Source: Siphonodentalium dalli (lineage: Eukaryota > Mollusca > Scaphopoda > Gadilida > Siphonodentaliidae). From it: a stretch of 64,000 nt of DNA. Positions 40,701-52,331 of this stretch are shown here, piece by piece. The position numbers and the translations under genes are program-made. Position 1 is the first letter of the stretch. Every line of letters starts with the position of its first letter. The stretch covers positions 113,606,723 to 113,670,722 of the forward strand of contig CP136063.1 in the NCBI GenBank assembly GCA_032622095.1, written 5' to 3'. A model generated the notes under the pieces. The model was not told the DNA's origin and searched no databases. It saw only the letters and a list, made by a program, of their open reading frames with translations.

Positions 40701-43700
40701 AGTCAGTTAAAACAAATACTATCTACCTCCATCTCCACAATACCATCTATGTTGAGAGCTGAGTTTATCCGAAACATCCGACGTATTTATAATACATTAC
40801 TATATACTATACATATATTTATTTATTATATAATTTTATACCACTGGTGAGCGAATGTTGTGAGCCAAGAGAGTGCGTGCAGTAAGAAAGATATGTGTGT
40901 GAACGCGATGAATGCCATAGGTGACACTCCACAGTTTCTTACCCGATCCGATTGAAAAACATGCATGGTGTAATTCAGGTGGCAACTTCAACAGCCATTT
41001 ATTATTATAAACCCATTAAGTTTCTTACCCGATCCCTTGAAAAACATGCATGGTGTAATTCAGGTGGCAACTTCAACAGCCATTTATTATTATAAACCAA
41101 TTAAGTTATATATGTATGCAATGCATGCATTGTGGACTTTCCTGTGTCCTTTTTTTTAGTGTCGGTATCGAAAAATAGAGTTATGCCCCTTGATCTGCAC
41201 AGCAAAAATTGCATTTTTCATGCAAAAATGACTCCAAAATGGCCCATTTTCTGACCATATAACATGAAAATCAGATTTTTTTGGCTTTACTAACCTAACA
41301 GTATCACAAAAATGCTGGCTTAGCTATGCAATATGAAACAATTGAGGACTTTCGCCGTTAGAATTGAAATATTTGGAGTTTTGAAAGCAGACGACAAATT
41401 TTCAAGTGAAAAAACACGATTTCAATTTTACAGCCACTGTTTCCCGCAATGCCAAGTTGACCACTACACACCAAACCACGCCCCCCCTCTTGCTATATTT
41501 ATAAAAACTTTAGGACACCTTGAAAAAAATTAGCATTCCATAACCAAACTTCCCTTGGCCCATGGTCTATATACATGGGGCCCAATATGGGTGACTCTTT
41601 TTAAAAAGAAATTTACCCTACTGGTCATTCGAAACTGTGGAGTGTCACCATATCTGTATACAAATATAAATACCATTGACTATTTTGTATATGACATTCC
41701 TCACTGTGATTGATTCTTCAATAAACATTTAAAAAACAAAACAAAAAACAAAACAAAAACATACTATAATTCTCTGTGTCTGAAGCGGAAAGTGTTATCC
41801 TGGTTTCAGCCAACTATTCTATTCCCAAATGAAGTCCGTGAATCCGAACACCATCTAAGTCCATTCTTCCACTATTACGTCCACCACTTCCACCATTCCA
41901 CCCCACCTATGTCACCATCTCATCACAACCCTTTCACAATTCCAACAACCCCTGCCACCATGTAATGCCACTAATTCCACTTTTCTATTCCACCAGTTCA
42001 TCCAACCGCTGCCACCATTCCATCCCACACGTACCACCATTTCATCCAACCTCTGCCACCATTTCACCCAACCCTTCCATCTCACCAAACCACCATCTAA
42101 TCCCACCCTTCCATCACTCCGTCACACAATTCCACCACAATTCCATTCCATTCTATCACTGACACCATGTTATCCTACCCCTGATACCACTTCATCCCAC
42201 CTTTCTCACCATTGCAACCCACCTCTATATATACAGCCATTCGAACCACTGCTACAATCTTATACAAACTCTGCCACCTTTCCATCCCACATTTCCTCCC
42301 ACCCAACCTACCTGTCAGAATTAAATCTCCAACCCCTGTCAAAATTCGACCAAAGCCCCTGCCACCATCTCAACCCACCCCTACTACCATTCCATCCCAC
42401 ATATGCCACCATCGTATCTCACACCACCCACACCTACCACTATCTAACCAATCCGTCATTCAATATTCAATATCACTCCTTCCACCATTTCAGTCCACCC
42501 CTGCCACTTCCCGTCATTCCATCCCACCCCATCCACCATTCCATCCAATTCTTCAATATACTCAGCTGACCCCTGCCAACATTCAATCCAATCCATTCCA
42601 CCATTGCATTCAATTACTGCTACAATTTTATTACACCCCTGTCACCATCCCACCTTTGCCACACTTCCATCCCACATATTGCACCATAGCATCCCACCCC
42701 TGCTACCCTTCCATCCCACCTCTCCCACCATCAATTCAATCACGGTCACCATTTCTGCCACGCTGCCACCATTCCACCGCATTCCTTCTACAATTCCATA
42801 TAAACCATGTCACGATATCATCGCACTCATCATAGGCTCCTACCATTCCAATTCCACCTCACTCCCGTCACCATTCCATTCAATGACTGCCGTCATTTCA
42901 CACCACCTTTGTCATCTTTGCAATCGTCTTCCGCCGCCATTCATGCCGCAATTTCATCACACATATTCCACCATGTCATCTCATCCCACCATTCCGATTC
43001 CATTCCACCCCGCCACAATGCCACCATGTTATCCCACCTCTGTGACCATTCCATTCTACATTTGTCTCCATTGTAACCCGCATCCGCTGCCAATCATGCC
43101 ACCACTTCAGCACACGGTTTCCACCCACATTCCACCATTCAAAACAACCTTTCCACCATTACAAACAACCCTTCCACCATTCATCCCATCCTTGCCAAAA
43201 TCTCTTCCGACCAAGCACTGAACCATTCAACCCCACATTCCATCCCATCTCTGACACCATTACTGCCACCATCTGATTCAACCGATATCACCATTCCATT
43301 CCACCCTGGCACAATTGGTGGAATGGTGGCAGTAATGGTGGCATGTGAGGATGGAGTGGTGGAATGGAATAGTAGAGGGAGTGGGATTATGTATTGGGAG
43401 GGGTGGATGGAAGGGTGGAAGACTTTGCCTATTTTCGGCCCATTTATAACTTTTCGGCCGAACTTTTTTCAACTCAAATTTACGTTCCACTTCACTAAGG
43501 ACGTTCATGTGGCTATTTGTCACAATTTCCAACAAATTCCCCACCGAGCAAAGTGGAAACTCATTTTTGGACCACTTTTGAGACTCGACCCAAAATATTT
43601 TAGGCCCCAAATGTTTCGCCCAGATGGTTAAACACGAATTTGGAATCACTTGCCACATTTTCCCGACTGAGCAAATAGCAGAGTGATTTTCGGAACACTG

Positions 43701-46700
43701 TTTGAAACTCCGCCCAATTATTATTCGACCCATGTGGCCACTTACGATTTTGAATTTATTTGTGATAATTTCCGTTTATTTTCGGAATTGTTTTCGGCCA
43801 AAAATTACGTCCTACTTTACTGAGGATGTTCCCGTCATCATTTGACACCATTCCCCAACTTTGCCGAACAAGGAATAAGTAACGGCATTGACATTGCTCG
43901 ACATATCTTCTTATATATATCTATATTTGCGAATGTATGTCTGTCTGTCTGTCTGTCTGTCGTCTGTCTGTCTGTCTGTGTTCTATAGAAATTCACAGGG
44001 GACCATCTAGATGATGTCAAAGGGGTCTACTAGGAGTAGCTTTTTACGAGAAAGATAATGGTCGGGGTTAGAATTTTCTAAAGTGACGCCGTTGTTGTCA
44101 GGGGCAGACAAAATATTTGTCGCTGATTGCCACCAAACTTATATATAATCATCCCCATAATATGAGGAATCTAATGGCGTAGTATAAATATGGCAAAAGT
44201 CGCGCCGTTCGCGTCAGGGGTGCCCGGAAGGGGGGGGGGGCAGATTACACGAAACTTACATATAATCATCCCCATGATATGAAGAATCCAACGGTGTGGT
44301 TTAAATATGTCAAAAGTGGCATCGTTTGAGTCAGGGGTGAACGGAAGGGGAGAGGGGCACCAAAATTGATAAAACTAATTTTAGCTCCGATTTCCCCCAA
44401 ATTGATATATATTCTTCTTCATGGTACAATGAATCTAATTGTGCGATTTAACAACGCCAAATTGTTGTTTTTGGATGAGAGATTGGGAGGGGGTGGGCAC
44501 TAAATTTGATAATAAGTCGCCGATTGCCACCACACTTATACAAAATCATCCCCATGGTATGAGGAGTCTAATGGTGTGGCTTTTATCTGTCAAATGTGGC
44601 CTCAATCGAGTCAGGGTTGCATTGAAAATGACAGGGGCACCAAAATTGATGCACAATTGTTTTAGCGCGGGGCAGAAACAAAATTTGTGCCGATTGCCAC
44701 CAAACGTATATATAATCATCCCCATAATATGAGGAATCTAATGGCGTGGTTTAAATATGGCAAAAGTCGCGCCGTTCGCGTCAGGGGTGCCCGGAAGGGG
44801 GGGGGGGCAGATTTTTTTTTCTGTCGCCGATTACACGAAACTTACATATAATCATCCCCATGATATGAAGAATCCAACGGTGTGGTTTAAATATGTCAAA
44901 AGTGGCGTCGTTTGAGTCAGGGATGAACGGAAGGGGAGAGGGGCACCAAAATTGATAAAACTAATTTTAGCTCCGATTTCCACCAAATTGATATATATTC
45001 TTCTTCATGATACAAGGAATCTAATTGTGCGATTTAACAACGCCAAATTGTTGTTTTTGGATGAGAGATTGGGAGGGGATGGGCACTAAATTTGATAATA
45101 AGTCGCCGATTGCCACCACACTTATACAAAATCATCCCCATGGTATGAGGAGTCTAATGGTGTGACTTTTATCTGTCAAATGTGGCCTCATTCGAGTCAG
45201 GGTTGCATTGAAAGGGACAGGGGCACCAAAATTGATGCACAATTTTTTTAGCGCCAATTTCCACCAAATTGATACACGTTCTTATCCATGATACGAGGAA
45301 TCTAATCGTGATTTAAAGACGCCATAGTGGTGCTGTTTGGGTGAGAGATGGAGAGGAGAGGGATTGGCACCAAATTTGATAAAAAAAATTGTTTAGTCGC
45401 CGATTATCACCAAACTTATAAACAATCATCTCCATGCTATCAGGAGTGTAATCGTGTGGTTTAAGGATGTCACAAGTGGGGCCATTCGAGTCAGTGGTGT
45501 ATAGTGATGAGAGGGACACAACAAATTATATCTATATGTTTAGTGCCGATTTCCACCAGATTGATACATATTCTTCTCCGTGATACGAGGAATCTTATCG
45601 TGTGGTTTAGATACACCAAATTGGTGCCCTATGGGTGAGAGATATGGGGACCTTAAATTTGATATGAATTTGTATACTCGCCAATTTTCACCAATTTCAT
45701 ATATATGCATCTCTAAGCTATAATGAGTCTTAGTGTGTGCAGCTTGAGTCCGAAATAGGGACGGGAGGGTCACCAAAACTGATACAAAATATTTTTAGTA
45801 CCAATTGCCATCAAATTCAGACACGTTCTTCTCAAATGATACAAGAAATAAAATCGTGCTGTCTGTCTGTCTTTTTGTCTGCCTGTGTGCGTTCTATATA
45901 TAACTTCACGCGGTACAATCGAGATGGCACCAAGGCGTTCTAAGAGTGGTAACTTTTTAAGAGGAAGATAATGGTGCGGGTTAAAATTTTCTAAAATGAC
46001 GGTGTTGGTGGGAGGGGAAATTAAAAAAATATGGTGAAATAGTTTTGTCGCTGATTTCCACCAAACGAATACATAATCACCTTCGCAATATGGCATTGTT
46101 CGAGTCAGCGTTGCATCAACAATTGATTTAATAAACCAAATTCCACCAAATTCATACACGTTTTTCTCTAATGATGTACCATGAACTAAATCACATTTGG
46201 TGTCGTTTGCGTCAAGGATGGCGAGCGGATATGCACTATCATTGATAAGATTGATATTCGCCGATATCCACATATAAGTTATATACAGTCACCAGGCCAT
46301 CTCCATATCATTTTAAGTAGTTGGGCGTTCACATTTCACAATCCCGACATATGGTGACCCACATAAGTCACTTGAACAATTATATCTTCTTAACAGTCAT
46401 TTATATGGGAATGGCAATCAAGGCATTCACACAATGAGCTAGCAAAGGGAGATAACTAGAAGAAGCATTAAACGTATATTTATCATTCTATTGAAGAGAT
46501 ACATATATTCGTGAAAATGACAGACCTCGAACCGTCAGAGGATTGCATATATATAATAACAAAATTTAGTCTGTTCCATTCAATACAGTTTCCACAAAAA
46601 GTTACAATTTGTCAAGAGATATGGAAGGCCTGTTCAAAAATAGTGGTCACAGTGTGCAGTCAAATATAGTTTCTTCTGATATACAAGAAAATGCAGTTAG

Positions 46701-49700
46701 TAGCACAAGACTTTTCAGGATCCTACCAATACTGACATCTGACAAGGGTTTTAGAACAGACTCATCGACTGACATAAACAACTCAAAATCTCGCTCTGTG
46801 CCTGGCACATGTAGCTGATATATGTGCGCAGCAACATTTCGTTTAAACTAAGAATATTTAGCCAATATATAGCACCATGAACAGAGGAGCACCTGGAAAT
46901 TTCTTTGAAACATCTGTATCTTCATGGAGATATGATAGCCAGGTGTCCTCGAGATCTTAGTCCAACCCACTAGATTGATTGATACATCTCAATATGTAAA
47001 ACCCAATTATCATCTTTTATCGAACTAATGTGTTTATGATGTTCATGTATCATATTACAACGTCTAATGTATACGCAGTTGTAAATAAATAAATACTTCA
47101 TTATTGGTGGAACGGATTAATCGCGATAAACAGAATGACAATTGACAAGGTGAGCCACTACTTATATTCCATGACTGTAATAATCATGTTTTGTGATGCT
47201 ATTTGAATATACAATTTATGAGAAAACGTATAACACTTTAAGCAAGAGCATTCTCTATTCCCAACAAATATCCACAGCATACATTAACCTGTGCAACGCC
47301 GGGTAACCCTGCTAGTAGTATAAATATAGTCTGATATTTCGTGACGGCTGCTGTTAGAAGTTTTCCATCTAAACCCACCCTGTATGTATGCGAAGGATGC
47401 GTCGCAAATACTAACATACAACTTCACTGCTTTGCAATCAAACTAAAGGTCATACAATTCGTCCACAAATGAGGACACATCTTCAAATTAATGGATTAAT
47501 TGGTAAGAATACTCACTGGTAATTATATTCGCAGTGTAAATATAATTACCAGTGAGTATTTGGCAAGCAATTATACGTGAATTGGTTCATTTTATGGAAA
47601 ATGTTTATATCAGAGAAATTGCGCACACTTCTTAACATAACACTGTACAATAGTCTCTACACAGTACATGTGCCGTATGTGGAGGATGTCGTATGGTCGT
47701 AAACACATGTCCAGGGACTTGACAAGTTGGGGCGGGGGTGTATGCAACTTGGAATTTTAAACTCTACCCCATGACAGGACCGACATTTCCAATTCCGGGA
47801 AATTCTTTGGTTGGATCCCCCCCCCCCCCCATCTGATACCGCAAGCTTTCCAGCTGTTGGAAGTTTCCAGCCTAACAAACTCCCCATGTGGTTTGTAATT
47901 TTCCAACAGATATTGATTTTAGTTCAATATTAATTTGACAGAAAGTAGAAAACTATTTTAACTATATTGTTCTAGAAACAACTACAAATGTCACACGAAA
48001 TACTGGTTAGAAAATCCAACTCTCAGCTATATTTCAACCCATATCTGGTCTGGAATGTCCAACGTCTCCAATGTTATGTTAAGTATGCATGTCGCCACGT
48101 CCCCGCATATGACACTGGGTGGGAGCCGATTTAGATACTTCTATTTATAGGTATCCGATTTTACGATGAAATCGGGAATATGATCGTTGGAACCAGAGAC
48201 AGTGAGTGGACTGCAGATCCGTTTTCCAACGCCAAGAAAGACCATATATCTTACATGCACCTCGACAATGGTCAGATCAAGAAGCTGTTCCCATATCTGC
48301 GATTCGCAGACGATGATGTTGCGTTGTATCAGCCAAAAAGAGCTGGGCTTATAAATCCACGGAAGTTTTTAGACGCGCAGGTTGCCATAGCAATAAAAAA
48401 CGGATGTGATGTCATTCGGGAAATAGTGCGTCGTATTGAGAAGATACGAGCTGGTGATGGTCAGACGTTTATGAGGGTGACTTCGGATAGAGGTATATCG
48501 TTGTATGCACGTCGGGTACTGTTGGCAACTGGGCCCTATTTGGAATATAGAGATCTGGTTGATCGGGGACTGTGCATAGACCATGTCCATGTACCATTTT
48601 CTGTTGCCCTGGGCGAGATTAGCGAGGAGGATGCTCACAAAATAAGGTAAGTGTCATGTGGTGTCCTGATGAAGATATATTTATGAATTTCCCCCACCGT
48701 GCATTCTATCGGCAGCGAAACTCAATAATTAAGATTACGAATATATCTTGATTGGAAATTTACAAGCGGGACGCGATCACACCCGTAAATTGTGTATGTG
48801 GATAATTTGTTTGTCAACTGCGATTATTGTTTGTGTTTTATAAACTTAAACTGACAACTAAACCATATCAAACGACGGTTCATAATTCATTCTCACACGA
48901 GAGTTGTTATACGCGTGCACTTGTTCTGGTTAATTGAGGGCGTGTCAATGACCATTCTACCGGCTTGGTTGTGGTCCTCGTGGTAATTGTGCAGTTTTAC
49001 TGCATGCTCATTTCACCGAATCAGCTATAACCCCGATCCCAAATGCCCACTTATAGACCCGGCTTGTCTTGATCGCCTTTGTAAGTTTAAACCAGGTTTA
49101 AACCGGGCGTTTAAACTGGAGATAAAGAACCGACCTGGGAGTTTTTGTATAGTCTTACACAAAAACTGCATCAAGGCCGTGACAGCTATTCACATTATAT
49201 ATAGGCGGCTGCAGTAAATGATGGATAGTTTGGTATACCGGTACATGCCTCTGCATTCTCTGTTGGCGTCGATTTGTAAAATTTCCATGGAGACAACTAT
49301 CAGATGACTTGGCGGCCGATATGCCGGTAACAAAGTTCGATTGGTCGGTGTGATATAAGTTCATACGTGTAGGCCAAAAATAAGTATCAAATGTCTCTAT
49401 GATATTGATTATTTAAATGTAATATATCTTTGTACACAGTCGGGACAATTTGATCATGCAACACATAACCAATTTACAGGGATATGACTGGCATCACGTA
49501 TAGGGGATTCGGTTCACCGTCTTACTATGGTGGCATGCACAGGGCAACAGATGGAGCTTTGTCATTCACTATGTTGCCGCCTGTTAAATATCCGGATGGT
49601 AAGTTTTTTTCTCGAAATAAATGGGTGTATTCCGATCGTCTGTCCGTCCGCCCGATCAGATATCTCAGTCATATAGATTTATCGGATTTCAATACAATTT

Positions 49701-52292
49701 TTTAAGGATGTTGGCTGTCAGGGGAGGGGGTTTCTTAAAAGTATCTAATGATGTTATTCGCATTTGCCACTTTAGATTTATTCCTCCTTGTTCGTCTGGA
49801 AGATGTTGATTAATTTTTCGTCCGCCGGATATATAGATTGCTCAGCCAAAACTTTAAATTATCGGATCTCGATGAAATTCGACAAGGATCTTGGCCATCA
49901 GTATAACTTTCGTATACAAGGTGATATTTCAGCCATGTTGTCGATCTCCATTAAATTTGGTAAGGATGTTGGCCGTCAGGATGGGTCAAGGGCTAGTGAT
50001 TTTTCTTTTAGAGCTATGCATTACATGTATGTCACGTGGGGGGGGGGTCTACGTCGAGCGACAGCTCATCTCTTGTTGGATATGCATGACGAAGTGGCTT
50101 GTATACGTATACGTTTACGTCAAATTTCTCTTATTTTCCAAACAACAGGGAAATGGTATCTTAAGATGACTGGTCCGGACGCTGCTCGCGGAAATTTGAG
50201 AAATCTGACTCCAGGTGAGATGAAGAGATGGTACTGTGAAGGCGGCGACAAGGATCTCTCGTCTAAATTATACAAGCTTATGCGAACTGTTGTACCTGGT
50301 ATGTCTACATATGTAATCTATTCCCAGACATCAATGCTTCAAGGCAACTCACAAATAACTTAAAGATCACCTGTCCGATCTGACACCATAAAACCACCAT
50401 CTAGTTGTATGTGCTTTCTATAGCAGAAAATAATTAGATCTGAGCCATACTCGTATAGTAATAGGAGATTTTGATGGCCAGATATCGAAAAAGAGGATGA
50501 CTAAACACGTTTTGATTTTTGTCAGCCTATCAAAATTTCTAATGATTGCCTATTATAAAGATTGTCCATGCTGCTGTCACCCAAAAGCGGTAGATACTAC
50601 AGCGCATGGTATACAAGATATTACACTCTAAATCGCGATGGGTAAAATTTTACCCAACACAATGGTGCACAAAGCACCACGCGAACGTTGGGTAAATTGT
50701 ACCCAATGTTGGGCAATGTTTTTACTCAACGCAGGGTAACAATATTTACCAAATATTAATATCCCTTCTGCGTAGGGCGATTTTTTTGTACCCGAACATT
50801 GGTGAATAATTATTGGGTCAAACCAATTTTCACGTATATATTCTGAACTTATAATAAACGCTCTTCATTGAGCATCTATGTTAAAATAATTGATTAGCCC
50901 CCCCCCCCTTGAAGTCATCTGAGATCAAAGGCACATGTCCAATTATATTCCCCTGGTCAGGTGACCCCTGTGTACCAATTTTCCCTACATATCGCCCAAG
51001 CCTAAGCCTACAAACAAATCGCATAATGGAAACTAATATTGGGTAAATTGTTACCCTGCGTTGAGTAAAAACATTGCCCAACATTGAGTAAATTTACCCA
51101 ACGTTCGCGTGGTGCTATATGCAACGTATGCAACGTGCTATATGCAACGTGATTTAGCGTGTTGCGAAATATAGTAAAAGTTTCCACTTCAGGTGGCCAT
51201 CTTGGTCAGGGAGTTCCAATTTTGCCACAAAAAGGTGACATGTACAAGATTCACAAAAATATCTACATTTGTAAACAAACAGTTTACAACATTTTCTCTT
51301 TATAATTTGAATCAAACTGACTTTGTGCCTCAACGATGGCCATCCAACTTTGATGTCATCTTGTCCGGTGTTTAAGCGGCCACTTTTTTTGTTCATGTTA
51401 ACACACTGGCTAACATTGCTTAAAAGTTGAGGGACATAACAAGGAAGAAAATGAGTGGATGAAATTAAGTCCTGATGGGGTGCAGGGGTTCACAACAGCT
51501 CCCTAACTAAGATTTAAACTTGTTATCTTACAATTTCCCTCTTATGAGTGAATCATTCTGCTCTTGTGTTATTTGTTATTTCTGTCTGTCGTCTGCTTGT
51601 ATTACCTGCACACCCCTCCAAATAAATACTAAACAGTTCCAATGAATATTTATGTAACTGAAATTTAGCATAGAAACAGGGGGGGGGGGGGTAGTAAAAA
51701 ATTTGCAGGAAGGTATGCCGTTTTTAGCATCTGGCATTTTCGGGGACCCACCACCCCTAAACCTGCAGGTTTCACTAAAATTGGTATAAAATCGCATAAA
51801 ACTCTACTGATATCACTCATATGACTGGGAATTATCTCAATTAGTTCAAATAACAGTTTAACCTGTTTCAGAAGCTGTATTAATTGAAAAAAAAATGTTT
51901 TATAACTTGCTGATCATCTGTAAACCGAAGTCATTGTGCAGAATACACAAAATTTCATAATTTCTAACTATTTCCTGATTAGTCTGTCAACCAGCCCATT
52001 ATCTAACATATTCCATACCACTTATGTTAGTCTACTGGAGCAACTTACTTCTATTATACTAAACTAGCTGAAACATTTTTTTAAAGATTGAATTCCTTGC
52101 TCAATTTAACAAAACCATTTTTTTTTTTTTAATTAAATTTTTTGGAAAAACTAACACCATTAGAACATCCGCCAGGGTACCCCGAGTCACCACACCAAAT
52201 TTGGTTGAACTCGGTCCAGGGGTCTGAGAGAAAAATCCGGACAGATCCTACTCGTCTATATATATAGATGACAAGCAGTCACAGCACCATAC

Positions 52293-52331
<39 letters not shown>

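Larger units (their letters stand above)
36741..41760 (+). mobile_element. 5'-truncated L1/Tx1-like LINE with target-site duplication and AAAAC tail
   Basis: A 14-17 bp duplication (core ATACTATAATTCTC, 36727-36740 and 41761-41774) brackets the insertion. It contains the ORF2 linker after the endonuclease, the complete RT in several frames, a C-terminal CDRCKSEKEDINNIFWDCC zinc knuckle (near 40271), a stop at 40647, a 3' UTR with a tandem ~90-bp duplication (40931-41105), AATAAA near 41720 and a tail of AAAAC units. The endonuclease and ORF1 are missing. A DNA element at 38549-39443 is nested inside. The whole unit lies in the second intron of the FAD gene. Confidence 0.93.

Noticed and set aside
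42212-43221. Open frames of 207 and 205 codons, rich in Pro, His, Ser and Thr
   Set aside because: They are direct translations of the CCACCATTCCATCC minisatellite in different frames, with no domain and no splice or start context.
46609-46818. 69-codon Ser-rich frame
   Set aside because: No homology I can recognise and no splice sites or neighbouring exons to support it.
49788-50363. 191-codon plus-strand frame
   Set aside because: It runs through intronic tandem repeats and reads into exon E of the FAD gene; only 50149-50298 of it has homology and splice support.
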